A DNA stretch of 64,000 bases from Lewinellaceae bacterium (GTDB lineage: Bacteria; Bacteroidota; Bacteroidia; Chitinophagales; Saprospiraceae). Under the pieces are notes generated by a model, which was not told the DNA's origin, made no database searches, and was given only the letters and a program-made list of their open reading frames with translations. Shown here in pieces: positions 8,546-16,930 of this stretch. The stretch lies in assembly GCA_020636005.1 (NCBI GenBank), contig JACJYR010000002.1, positions 372,001-436,000 on the forward strand, given 5' to 3'. The translations under genes and the position numbers were made by a program. Position 1 is the stretch's first letter, and each line of letters opens with the position of its first letter.

Positions 8546-9851
8546 TTGACAATTTTTCAGCGGGTTTAAAATCTACCTCCATCGTCCGCAAAGACACCGC
8601 CAGTGCGTGTGCCGGCAACTGCTCCGCTTCCGCCATTTCCAGGATAGTCGGCCCCAGGCTTTGGATACCTTCCCTGGTGATTTGCTGGAAGGTGATTTTT
8701 TTTACAAAACTGTCCACCGACACGCCGGAATAGCTGCGGGCGAAGCCGTTGGTCGGCAGGGTGTGGTTGGTGCCGGAGGCGTAATCGCCAGCCGCTTCGG
8801 GGGTGTAGTTGCCCAGGAATACCGAGCCCGCATTGACCACCTTATCAGCCATGTCCGCCGCCTTTTCACAAGCCAAAATCAAATGCTCCGGGGCGTACAA
8901 ATTGATGGCTTCCAACGCTTTTTCCTCATTTTCCAATAAAACGGCCACACTGTGCGAAAGGGCAGCTTGCAGCATTTTTTGGCGGGGCAGCATCTTGGTT
9001 TGCACGTCCACCTGTTTTAGCACTTGTTCCAACACCGTTTCAGAAGTCGTCAAGAAAACCACTTGCGAATCCACATCGTGTTCCGCTTGCGAAAGGAGGT
9101 CGGCGGCAACAAAGGTTGGGACACAAGTCTCATCCGCAAATACCATTACCTCGGAAGGCCCGGCGGGCATGTCAATGGCGATGCCGTCTTTTTGCACCAG
9201 TTGTTTGGCGGCGGTCACATAGCGGTTGCCGGGGCCAAAGATTTTGCGCACGGCAGGGATGGTTTCCGTGCCATAGGCAAGCGCTGCGATGGCCTGTGCG
9301 CCGCCTACTTTGTATATGCGTGAAATGCCCGCTACCCGTGCTGCAAACAATATAGCAGGGTGTACCCTGCCGTCTTTTGCTGGTGGGGTACACAACACAA
9401 CTTCCTGGCAACCAGCTATCTGCGCCGGAATACCGAGCATCAGCACCGTAGAAAACAGCGGCGCAGTTCCACCCGGAATATAAAGCCCCACCCGCTCGAT
9501 GCCCACACTTTTGCGCCAGCAAACCACGCCGGGCATGGTCTCGATTTTCCGGATGGGTTCTACTTGTGCTGCGTGAAAAGTATGGATGTTTTTGGCGGCC
9601 TGGCGGATGGCGGTTTTTAGTTTTTCGGGCAGTGCATTTTCGGCCTGTTTCATTTCATCCGAAGACACCAACCTATTTTCTATTTCCACGCCATCGAAAC
9701 GGAAAGTGTATTCATGAAGTGCTGCATCGCCATTGGTTTTTACATTTTTTAAAATGTCGGAAACGACTGCATCCAGGTTTTCCCGATCAATGGCAGGGCG
9801 GTGGAGGGCTTCCGTGAGTTGTTGTTTCGTTGGATGTTTTATGATCTTCAT
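8535..9851 (-). CDS. hisD: Histidinol dehydrogenase
   Basis: 438 residues, standard length. It shows ERVGLYIPGGTAPLFSTVLM, GPGNRYVTAAKQLV, the GPSEVMV loop, the zinc-site stretch SQAEHD and the C-terminal NHTLPTNGFARSYSG motif. It performs the last two oxidations of histidine synthesis with NAD. It follows hisG after a 142-base gap with no gene and overlaps hisC. Confidence 0.97.
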   Translation of the reverse strand: MKIIKHPTKQQLTEALHRPAIDRENLDAVVSDILKNVKTNGDAALHEYTFRFDGVEIENRLVSSDEMKQAENALPEKLKTAIRQAAKNIHTFHAAQVEPIRKIETMPGVVCWRKSVGIERVGLYIPGGTAPLFSTVLMLGIPAQIAGCQEVVLCTPPAKDGRVHPAILFAARVAGISRIYKVGGAQAIAALAYGTETIPAVRKIFGPGNRYVTAAKQLVQKDGIAIDMPAGPSEVMVFADETCVPTFVAADLLSQAEHDVDSQVVFLTTSETVLEQVLKQVDVQTKMLPRQKMLQAALSHSVAVLLENEEKALEAINLYAPEHLILACEKAADMADKVVNAGSVFLGNYTPEAAGDYASGTNHTLPTNGFARSYSGVSVDSFVKKITFQQITREGIQSLGPTILEMAEAEQLPAHALAVSLRTMEVDFKPAEKLSNEH

Positions 9852-9993
9852 TCTATGATTTTTTCCTCACTATAATGGATTGTAGCAATAGGCAATAACT
9901 TGGAAAAAAAGGTCTTTCGAATTTAATTTCAGCAGTCACTGGGAATCAGCTTCTAAAAACACGAAAACACACAAATACACAAACACCCCTTTT

Positions 9994-10845
9994 TCACACC
10001 ACCATCTTCTCAATGGGCACCACCAAAATCCCCTCGGCCCCGTTTGCTTTCAGGTCTTCGATGACTTCCCAAAAGCGGTCTTCCTGCACCACCGAATGGA
10101 CGCTGCTCCAACCGGAGGCCGCCAGCGGCAGCACGGTGGGGCTTTTCATGCCGGGCAGTATTCGGATGATGTCGGCCAGCTTGTCGTCGGGAGCATTCAG
10201 GAGGATATACTTGTGGTTTTTGGAGCGGTTGACGGCCCTCATGCGGAAGAGGAGTTTGTCCAAAATTTCCCGTTTTCCTGCCTCCAAATTCTCGGAGGCA
10301 ATCATCACTGCCTGTGATTCGAGGATGGTCTGCACCTCCCGCAAACCATTGGAAATGAGCGTACTGCCTGTGCTCACGAGGTCGCAAATGCAATCGGCCA
10401 GACCAATGCCCGTTGTAATCTCCACACTGCCGCTGATTTCGTGGATGTCGGCTTCCACGTTGTTTTTGGCCAAAAAAGTGCGGAGCAGGTGCGGGTAGGA
10501 CGTAGCGATGCGGGCACCTTGCAGGGACCCGATGCCGCCAAAGTAGTTGGCTTTCGGCACGGCCAGCGACAACCTGCATTTGCCAAAGCCCATCGGCTCT
10601 TCCACGCTCACTTTCTTGTTTTTTTCAAACACGACGTTCTCGCCGACGATGCCGCAATCGGCAACGCCGTCTTCCACGTATTGCGGGATGTCGTCGTCCC
10701 GCAGGAAATAGGCTTCGAGCGGGAAGTTGGAAGCGACCGAGCGCAGCCTGCCGCCGCCGTTGCTGATGCCGATGCTGCAAGCTTTTAACAGGGCGACAGA
10801 GTCTTCGTACAGCCGACCGGATTTCTGGATGGCAATTTTTAGCAT
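9994..10845 (-). CDS. hisG: ATP phosphoribosyltransferase, long form
   Basis: 283 residues, the long HisG type with the C-terminal ACT-like regulatory domain (RMRAVNRSKNHKYILLNAP onward), so histidine feedback inhibition without HisZ is expected. The catalytic part has IAIQKSGRLYEDSVALL, DCGIVGENV and the PRPP loop GSVEITTGIGLADCICDLVS. It is the first structural gene of the his operon and begins about 20 bases after the U-tract of the attenuator terminator. Confidence 0.96.
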   Translation of the reverse strand: MLKIAIQKSGRLYEDSVALLKACSIGISNGGGRLRSVASNFPLEAYFLRDDDIPQYVEDGVADCGIVGENVVFEKNKKVSVEEPMGFGKCRLSLAVPKANYFGGIGSLQGARIATSYPHLLRTFLAKNNVEADIHEISGSVEITTGIGLADCICDLVSTGSTLISNGLREVQTILESQAVMIASENLEAGKREILDKLLFRMRAVNRSKNHKYILLNAPDDKLADIIRILPGMKSPTVLPLAASGWSSVHSVVQEDRFWEVIEDLKANGAEGILVVPIEKMVV

Positions 10846-10866
10846 GTTCTTGATTTTCTTGCAAAT

Positions 10867-10903
10867 AAAAAAGGCTTGCCGGGCGGACCGACAAGCCTTT
10901 TTT
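10867..10903 (-). terminator. his attenuator terminator hairpin
   Basis: On the minus-strand transcript, AAAAAAGGCTTGTCGG (10903-10888) pairs with CCGGCAAGCCTTTTTT (10882-10867) around a five-base loop. That is 16 pairs, one of them a G-U that would be a mismatch on the opposite strand, so the structure is built for this direction. The U6 tract ends 21 bases before the hisG ATG. A GC-rich segment of the leader (minus-strand CCGGGCG, 10952-10958) is exactly complementary to 10879-10885 in the loop and 3' arm and could form a competing antiterminator. Confidence 0.88.
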
Positions 10904-10928
10904 GAGGATGAAAAAAATTCCTTTCACA

Positions 10929-11003
10929 TCAAAAGCAAGACTGCCCGCCGGCGCCCGGTGAGAAGAAATGATGATGATGAGTATGTTGGAAAAAGATCTT
11001 CAT
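10929..11003 (-). CDS. hisL: his operon leader peptide (attenuator)
   Basis: A 24-codon frame from ATG (11003-11001) to TGA (10931-10929), too short for ordinary gene calling. Residues 7-12 read HTHHHH, five His in six codons, flanked by Phe pairs (FF at 4-5 and 13-14). It lies between a strong promoter and an intrinsic terminator directly before hisG. This is the arrangement of classical ribosome-mediated attenuation: stalling at His codons when His-tRNA is scarce would favour the antiterminator. The start is chosen because it is the only ATG giving the His run and it sits about 11 bases from the predicted transcription start. Confidence 0.85.
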   Translation of the reverse strand: MKIFFQHTHHHHFFSPGAGGQSCF

Positions 11004-11020
11004 TATTTCAAATATGGCGG

Positions 11021-11052
11021 CAAAGCTAAGTGTAATAAACCATGAAGGCAAC
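11021..11052 (-). promoter_or_regulatory. his operon promoter
   Basis: On the minus strand, TAGCTTTG (11028-11021) matches the Bacteroidota -7 consensus TAnnTTTG exactly. GTTG (11052-11049) sits 20 bases upstream as the -33 element. Transcription would begin near 11014, about ten bases before the leader-peptide ATG. The assignment rests on the consensus match and the downstream attenuator. Confidence 0.75.
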
Positions 11053-11107
11053 CTGCTTTTGTAAAAATAAAACGTTCTGTGACAAATAGTGTGGAAGAGC
11101 ATTTTAA

Positions 11108-11268
11108 GAGCCTATCCGAAAACCTCCTTTGGCCATAATAAGCGCCTTTCAAGAACCTGACTTTGTATTTTTTTGAAGCCATAGCGATGCTATGCCATCA
11201 AAAAAATCCTTCGTCAGAACCTTGAAATTCATCTTATTCTGACTCAAACGAGGTTTTCGGATAGGCTC
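11108..11268. mobile_element. 161-bp foldback MITE
   Basis: The ends GAGCCTATCCGAAAACCTC (11108-11126) and its exact reverse complement (11250-11268) form 19-bp perfect terminal inverted repeats. A TAA trinucleotide flanks both sides (11105-11107 and 11269-11271), consistent with a 3-bp target duplication. The interior is itself an imperfect palindrome centred on CATAGCGATGCTATG, with ATTTTTTT/AAAAAAAT arms, and carries no open frame. End sequence and duplication length resemble IS5-family elements, so the parent is probably an IS5-like transposase elsewhere in the genome. Confidence 0.85.
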
Positions 11269-11284
11269 TAAGTATCGCTTGACC

Positions 11285-11429
11285 TTCGATTTGATGGCCC
11301 ATCGAGGGCCATCAAATCGAAAAGGGGTTTAAGGGGGCAGCGTTTAAAAATTTGAAAATCAAATTTTTAAACGCTGCCCCCTTAAACCCCTTTTACAACT
11401 GGAGAGGGCTCGATGCCCTCTCCAGTTGT
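11285..11429. repeat. Cluster of three abutting perfect hairpins
   Basis: Three inverted repeats without any mismatch lie end to end. Hairpin 1: arms 11285-11300 and 11306-11321 (16 bp), loop ATCGA. Hairpin 2: arms 11320-11354 and 11360-11394 (35 bp), loop AAAAT, outer ends AAAAGGGG and CCCCTTTT. Hairpin 3: arms 11395-11409 and 11415-11429 (15 bp), loop TCGAT. The loops of 1 and 3 are exact reverse complements, and with their closing pairs they give seven complementary bases. The cluster lies just 3' of the sulfurtransferase gene (end 11500) and could terminate its transcript, but the length and symmetry exceed any normal terminator. Confidence 0.9.
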
Positions 11430-11499
11430 TGGTCTGCGCAGGATGGAAAATATTTCCACAGGATTTGTCAAAGAACCAAATAAAATGACAAAAGAAGTA

Positions 11500-12339
11500 T
11501 CAAGCCCCAGTGGCAACTTGCCGCCCGCTCTCCGACCACTCGCTCCAGGAGCCCACATAGAGTTTTGGCAAATCCAAACCCGCCTGTTCCATCGCCAGCA
11601 AAGTATGACAGGCCGTGACGCCCGAACCACAATGAACGATGGCCCCGGTGGGCAGGGTTTCCCCCAAAATGTCCGAATATTTCCTTTTCAGTTCATCAGC
11701 AGGCAGGAACTTGCCCGAAGGGTCGAGGTTGCCAAAAAAAGGCACGTTCACAGCGCCGGGGATGTGGCCGGCGATTTTGTCCAGCGGCTCCCGCTCGCCC
11801 CGGAAGCGGTCGGCTTCCCGCACGTCGATGACGACATGGTTGGGCGCTTTTGCTGCTTGTTCCACTTCTTCCGCAGTCGCCATTGGCAAGGACCAATGGG
11901 AAACCTCATATACGGTTGGTTCAGGAAGTTCCACCTTGTCAGCATTTGTGGGAAAACCTGCCTCAATGGCTGCTTGCATCCCCCCATCCAGCACCTGTAC
12001 TGTTTGATGGCCGACTGCCCGCAGCATCCACCAAAAGCGGGCGGCAGCCAATGCGCCGTTTTTTTCATCGTAAACTACCACATGGCTTTCCGGTGAAATG
12101 CCAAGCCGGCCCAGCACGTGCAGGAACTTGTCCAGCGGAGGGAGGGGGTGCCGGCCTCCTTCGGCGGCGCTGTTGCCTTTTTGGGAGAGGTCGGTGTCGA
12201 GATCAACGAACAGGGCACCGTCGAGGTGTTGGCCGGCGTATGCCTGTTTGGCGTTTGGGCCATAACGGGCGTCTATCAGGATGAAGTTTGCCTGGTGCCG
12301 GAGGGACAGCAAGCCGGCAGGGCTGATGAGTGGTGTCAT
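11500..12339 (-). CDS. sseA: Thiosulfate/3-mercaptopyruvate sulfurtransferase (two rhodanese domains)
   Basis: 279 residues with tandem rhodanese domains: an inactive N-terminal one (residues about 5-125, starting ILIDARYGPNAKQAY) and a catalytic one (about 150-275). The active loop is HCGSGVTACH with Cys237; CGSGVT favours 3-mercaptopyruvate sulfurtransferase-type activity over thiosulfate sulfurtransferase. No signal peptide is visible, so it is cytoplasmic. It follows the large secreted protein gene with a 31-base gap and is followed by the three-hairpin cluster. Confidence 0.93.
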   Translation of the reverse strand: MTPLISPAGLLSLRHQANFILIDARYGPNAKQAYAGQHLDGALFVDLDTDLSQKGNSAAEGGRHPLPPLDKFLHVLGRLGISPESHVVVYDEKNGALAAARFWWMLRAVGHQTVQVLDGGMQAAIEAGFPTNADKVELPEPTVYEVSHWSLPMATAEEVEQAAKAPNHVVIDVREADRFRGEREPLDKIAGHIPGAVNVPFFGNLDPSGKFLPADELKRKYSDILGETLPTGAIVHCGSGVTACHTLLAMEQAGLDLPKLYVGSWSEWSESGRQVATGA

Positions 12340-12370
12340 CTGATATTGATTTTTGCGGTAAAAGTGCGGT

Positions 12371-15300
12371 TTATTTTTTCAAAAAAACACCCTCCCGTTC
12401 CAGTTTCCCCATTCTCGCCTTCACCGAATAAACCCCGTCCGCCACATCGCCTAAAATAACCTGTATCAAATTTTCCCCTTGCCCCACTGCATATTGCTGA
12501 TCAAAAACCACGGAACCTCTGACATCGTAAAACGACACCTGAGCCACAGCAGCTGTGGGGGCGTCAAAGGCCAGGTTCACCGTTCCATTTGTGGGGTTTG
12601 GGTAAATCTTCAAGCTTTTCCTTTGCCCTTGCCGCTCCACGGTTTTGTCGATTGTCACCGTGTCTTCCGGCAGCAGGTGGAACACAAACTCTGAATACCC
12701 ACCCTCCCAGGTATTGTGCAAACTATCCATGTAAACATAATCCAGCGACCACAGCCCGGACAACGAATCAAAAGCAGCATCCGCCGAAGGGTTCAACAAC
12801 TCCCATTTGCCCGTCGGCAACTTCACCGTGCGGGTGCCGGACTCACCGTGCAGGCGCACAAATACCAGCGTATCCGCCACAATTTCCATTTCTGCCGGGC
12901 CATTTTCAATGGACACTTCGCCATATTCCAGCAGTAGCGGCGTGAAGGCCGTCAGGATGGTTTTTTCATAATTTTCAAAAAGGGAAAAGCGCAGGTCCGT
13001 TTCAAACAAAAAGCTGTCGGCGGTCACACGGATGGTGTCGCCCGTCTGCTGCACCTGCATTCCACCGGGCCTTTTGTTTTTAAAATACGGCACAATGACA
13101 GCCAGGAATTCGTCCTTGCCATTCACCCGCAGGATGGTCTGCCGCTCCTCGTAAGGGATGCCGTTCACCGCCAGGAACTCCGCCTGCTCGGTGCTCGGGG
13201 CAAAAGTCTGCGCCCATTCGCCCAGGTTGGCCTCGGTAGCATCCGGCGCTGCCAGGTACAGTTCCCAGTCAATGCCATTGGCGGGGTGGACGGGCCACTC
13301 CGCCCCGGTGAAATCGAAGCGGTTCAGGCCATTCGACAGTGCAATTGGTGGACTGGTGGAGGGCTGCTGGTTGGGGCCGCCGTTGTAGTTCCACAGCCTG
13401 GAAGGTGGCGTCACGGCCCCCTGCGGCGTGCCCACATCGCCTTTTGACATGAAGTTGAAATTCCAGATATGGCGCTCATTGGCGTTGCTGAGCTGGTCTT
13501 TCACGATGATGATGGGCCGTTCCGGCTTCGGGTGGAACTGATAGACGCTGCGGGTCCAGCTTTCGTCGTGCGTATAGGTGGCCCTGGCATAGCCGCTGTT
13601 TTTAAAATTCAGGTAGCCCTCCTGCTGCGACGTGTACCAGGTTTGGTTGTTGGGCAGCTCGAAAGGCAGGTTGGCCTGGTTCCATTCGGGGAAGGCGGAA
13701 AGGGGGACAACCGTACTTTTCATGTGGGCCCCTGGCACGTGCGGTGTGTAAAAACTGCCGTAGCTGAGCGACAAGGGCGCACCCAGCGCATAAATTGACA
13801 GCCCGCCCCGGTCGTCGTTGCGGTGGTCGCTGTACCATTCGCCGTTCACAAACCACAGCGCCGACTCGTACTGCGTATCGTTGGCCGAGCGGAAATGGGA
13901 GAGGTAGCCGGGGAAATTGCCGGACGTGGTATTGAAAATGGAATCTTCTTCCAAATTGTGGTTGATGGCCAGGGTGATGTAGCCGAATTCAGAACCCCTC
14001 GAAGGGCCGTGCCGATAGGCGTATATCAGTTTTTTGCTCAGGGCATCGTCCACCCCGGCAAAGCCGCTGGCCAGCAGGCCAAAGATGGCGGCGCTCTCCT
14101 CCGACCCGTCGCCGATGCTGATGAGCTTGCGGTCGCCGCCGAAGCGGACGTTGGCGGGCGTGAGCAAATGCAGCAGGAAGTCCGAAAAGCGGTGCAGGGT
14201 GTCGCTGGAAGCGAACTTGTCCATGATGCCCGCATTCTTCATTTGGAGGGAGGTGAAAACGATCAGGTCCATGGGCGGCTGCAGGTAGTGCGGCGTGCCG
14301 ACGGGCGCCCCGGCCTCGTTGATCTGGGAGTTGAGTATTTGCTGCAACTTGGCGGGCACACCGGCTGCCCTGGCCGCAAACTCCCCGTCCTGGCTGCTGA
14401 TGAGCGCAAAGAACCAGCGCTGCCCGGTGTAGGTCTGCGGTGAATTTGCCGTGCCGAAGGACAGGCCATGCTCCGTGAACAGCGGCACGTAGTCGTCGTC
14501 CCAGAGGATGCGGGCAAACAGGGCCGCTGCCTTGCAGAGCGATTCCCGTTGGGTAGTGCTCAGTTTGTCGTCGGCCAGCAGGCCCGAAATTTCGTCGCCG
14601 AGGCGGCGCATGGTGTTGGCCCCGGCGGTGTATTGGTAGCGGAAGGTGAAAATACCATCGCCGTTGGTGAGGGCATCCACGATGTCGTTTTTGGTATCTA
14701 TTATTTTTTGGTAAACCTGGTTGGTCTTGGCGCCGGTGCCGTCCCGCCAGGCATCCAGGATGTCCTTGAAGGCAGGGTCGGTGAGGAGCAGTTCCGCATA
14801 AAAGGTGTTGTCGTTTTTCACCCTGGCCACGATGGCCTGGGCATCGGCGGTCGGCACATACAGGCCCCCCGTTTTAAAGGCGTCGTTCTGCACGAGCGGC
14901 TTGTTTTCGTAGCCATCTACTTTGAGGGCCAGGCCGCTGATGCGGTTCATTACCTTGGCGATGGTCTGCACCTGGTCAACGGGCGGCAGGTCTTCGTTTT
15001 TGTTGCCGGCAAAAATGCACCACTGGAAGCGGATGTCGGGGAAATAGACCCCGGTGGGGGCCACCCGTTTGTGGCGCACATATACGCCGCTGGTCTGCCG
15101 TTCGGTGGTGGGGTACAATTCCTCCATCACCGGGCTGCCGCTGCCGCTGAAATTAAAGCGGGCCAGCTTGCCCTGGTATTTTCCCAAAATCTGAAAGGCC
15201 TGGCTGGCGGTGCTGAAATGGACGTGGGCGGGGTTGATGTCCTGCCAGATCGATCCGGTGAGTTCCGACCAGTTTTTGGTGCTGTTGTCAAAATAAAAAA

Positions 15301-16930
15301 ACATCCCTTCGTGCCAGGCCAGGGCATTGCCGCTGCCGTCGGTGGCGATGGAGCGCCGGTTGGGCTGCCGGAAGCCCTGGTGGTTGACCACAGCGATGGG
15401 GCCAGAGGAATAGGTGTTGGACACTTGTTGTCCCTGCAAATCCACGTAGTGCAAGGTGCCGTCATTTTTCACCCAAAAGAAATCGCCCGTGCGCGGATCG
15501 ATGGCCATGCCGAAGGTGACCTGCTGCCCAAAAGGCTGTACGTCGTTGGCCAGTTGAAAATGTACGGAATCCTTTGGGATGATGTTGTACGACTGGTAAG
15601 CGCCCGCTGTGTAGGCCACCACGATGTCGCCGTTGGGCGCCGTGCGGATGTCGGGGCGGTCGGCGGAGCGGGTGGCAGCGCCGAAGGGCAGCATGTCCCG
15701 GTAGGTGAAGTTGGTCTGGTTGGCATCGGCGGCATAGAGCAGCAGGCCCGACTGGCCGTTGTGTTTTCCTTTCACCAGGATAAAATCGTGGATGCCGTTG
15801 GAAGCGCCGTAAAGATAGGGGTCTTCCACTTCTGCGTCGAGGTTGATATTGCCGTAGTCAAAGTTGCCCGATCCGGTTTTTTTGATAAAACGCAATTTGC
15901 CGGAGGGCGGCGAGTCCGGCGCTTTGGCCAGGATGGTGACCACATCGCCGTTCACAAACACGAAGGGGTTGATAAAGGCATTGGCCAGCGGTACTTCCGG
16001 CTCGGAGGTGCCATCGGCGTTTACTTTTTTATACACCATAATGTTCTCCGACATCCAGACGAGGTGGCAGTTGCCGTCGGTATCGCAGGCCGCCGTGAGG
16101 TCGGTGATGGCAGAGGGCTGGATGTAGAAACCTGCCCCGCTCGCTGCTGCCCCCCATAGCAGGGAGGGCCGCCCGTCGAAGATGCCAAAGGTATTGGTGG
16201 TGTTGGCATCCTGCGAGTTGTAGAGTTGCCAGTGCCAGCCGGTATTGGGGGCAAAAGGGCTCCACTTGGCCAGCGGCTCGAAATCCCGGGCTTTAGTAAA
16301 GTCGAGGTCAATGGTGGCCTGCCAGCCGACCAGGTCGCCTTTGTCATAGATGTTGCCGTTGGGGTCGTAGCCATTTTCGATGGAAGTGGCATGGTGGCCG
16401 ATCCAGCGGGCCTTGTCGGGGAAGAGGCCCTCGGACACCTTCACCCGGTAGCCCACCTCGAAGTCGCTCTCTTCCGTGACGATGCAGACCTTTTCGCCCT
16501 TGACCATCCTGAATGTGACCCGGTAGTAGCCCGGCCCTGCCGGTTCAAGCACCCCGGTGCCGCCGATGAGGTCGGGCTTGTCGAAGGTGTAGCTGATGCG
16601 GATGGCGCAGGAGTCGTCTGTTTGGTAGAGGATGCTGTCGGCCATGCTGGTGGCCGGGGTGGGCGATTCGAGGTAGTTTTTAAAATCGTTGGACACCCAG
16701 CCGTCCCGGTAGGCCACGCTGCGCAGGGGCGCCGGCACCAGATCAGGCTCCGACGGATTGTACAGCGATGACTTGGGAATGCGGACGCCGAGGTAGCCGT
16801 TTTCTATTTCACGGTAGCTGCCCATGTCGTTGATGGCGACACGGGTGGTGTCGGTGAGTTGGGCATGGGCAAACAGGGGAAGGCAAAAGAAGCCAAGTAG
16901 CAGGAAGATGTTCAGAGAAGGTGGTCGCAT
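12371..16930 (-). CDS. Very large T9SS-secreted protein, heparinase II/III-like C-terminal half
   Basis: 1519 residues. The signal peptide is MRPPSLNIFLLLGFFCLPLF ending at AHAQ. The last 80 residues are a T9SS type A sorting domain (SLKIYPNPTNGTVNLAF and GQGENLIQVILGDVADGVYS). In between, residues about 280-650 contain repeated beta-sheet blade-like segments. Residues about 650-1300 are mostly helical, then show GEWYSDHRNDDRGGLSIYAL and WTRSVYQFHPKPERPIIIVK, which resemble the beta-sheet domain of heparinase II/III-type lyases. A secreted polysaccharide-degrading or binding function is therefore plausible but not proved. GC content is higher than in neighbouring genes. Confidence 0.8.
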   Translation of the reverse strand: MRPPSLNIFLLLGFFCLPLFAHAQLTDTTRVAINDMGSYREIENGYLGVRIPKSSLYNPSEPDLVPAPLRSVAYRDGWVSNDFKNYLESPTPATSMADSILYQTDDSCAIRISYTFDKPDLIGGTGVLEPAGPGYYRVTFRMVKGEKVCIVTEESDFEVGYRVKVSEGLFPDKARWIGHHATSIENGYDPNGNIYDKGDLVGWQATIDLDFTKARDFEPLAKWSPFAPNTGWHWQLYNSQDANTTNTFGIFDGRPSLLWGAAASGAGFYIQPSAITDLTAACDTDGNCHLVWMSENIMVYKKVNADGTSEPEVPLANAFINPFVFVNGDVVTILAKAPDSPPSGKLRFIKKTGSGNFDYGNINLDAEVEDPYLYGASNGIHDFILVKGKHNGQSGLLLYAADANQTNFTYRDMLPFGAATRSADRPDIRTAPNGDIVVAYTAGAYQSYNIIPKDSVHFQLANDVQPFGQQVTFGMAIDPRTGDFFWVKNDGTLHYVDLQGQQVSNTYSSGPIAVVNHQGFRQPNRRSIATDGSGNALAWHEGMFFYFDNSTKNWSELTGSIWQDINPAHVHFSTASQAFQILGKYQGKLARFNFSGSGSPVMEELYPTTERQTSGVYVRHKRVAPTGVYFPDIRFQWCIFAGNKNEDLPPVDQVQTIAKVMNRISGLALKVDGYENKPLVQNDAFKTGGLYVPTADAQAIVARVKNDNTFYAELLLTDPAFKDILDAWRDGTGAKTNQVYQKIIDTKNDIVDALTNGDGIFTFRYQYTAGANTMRRLGDEISGLLADDKLSTTQRESLCKAAALFARILWDDDYVPLFTEHGLSFGTANSPQTYTGQRWFFALISSQDGEFAARAAGVPAKLQQILNSQINEAGAPVGTPHYLQPPMDLIVFTSLQMKNAGIMDKFASSDTLHRFSDFLLHLLTPANVRFGGDRKLISIGDGSEESAAIFGLLASGFAGVDDALSKKLIYAYRHGPSRGSEFGYITLAINHNLEEDSIFNTTSGNFPGYLSHFRSANDTQYESALWFVNGEWYSDHRNDDRGGLSIYALGAPLSLSYGSFYTPHVPGAHMKSTVVPLSAFPEWNQANLPFELPNNQTWYTSQQEGYLNFKNSGYARATYTHDESWTRSVYQFHPKPERPIIIVKDQLSNANERHIWNFNFMSKGDVGTPQGAVTPPSRLWNYNGGPNQQPSTSPPIALSNGLNRFDFTGAEWPVHPANGIDWELYLAAPDATEANLGEWAQTFAPSTEQAEFLAVNGIPYEERQTILRVNGKDEFLAVIVPYFKNKRPGGMQVQQTGDTIRVTADSFLFETDLRFSLFENYEKTILTAFTPLLLEYGEVSIENGPAEMEIVADTLVFVRLHGESGTRTVKLPTGKWELLNPSADAAFDSLSGLWSLDYVYMDSLHNTWEGGYSEFVFHLLPEDTVTIDKTVERQGQRKSLKIYPNPTNGTVNLAFDAPTAAVAQVSFYDVRGSVVFDQQYAVGQGENLIQVILGDVADGVYSVKARMGKLEREGVFLKK

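Noticed and set aside
10929..11003. Reading the His-rich short frame as a chance occurrence
   Set aside because: Chance was considered, but the promoter, terminator and position before hisG together make a leader peptide far more likely.
11320..11394. Treating the 35-bp hairpin simply as a rho-independent terminator
   Set aside because: The outer CCCCTTTT could help termination, but a mismatch-free 35-bp stem flanked directly by two more perfect hairpins is not a usual terminator.
14468..16159. 563-codon plus-strand frame opposite the 1519-residue secreted protein
   Set aside because: Val/Gly/His-rich composition typical of GC-rich antisense frames. The minus-strand protein has a signal peptide and a T9SS tail.
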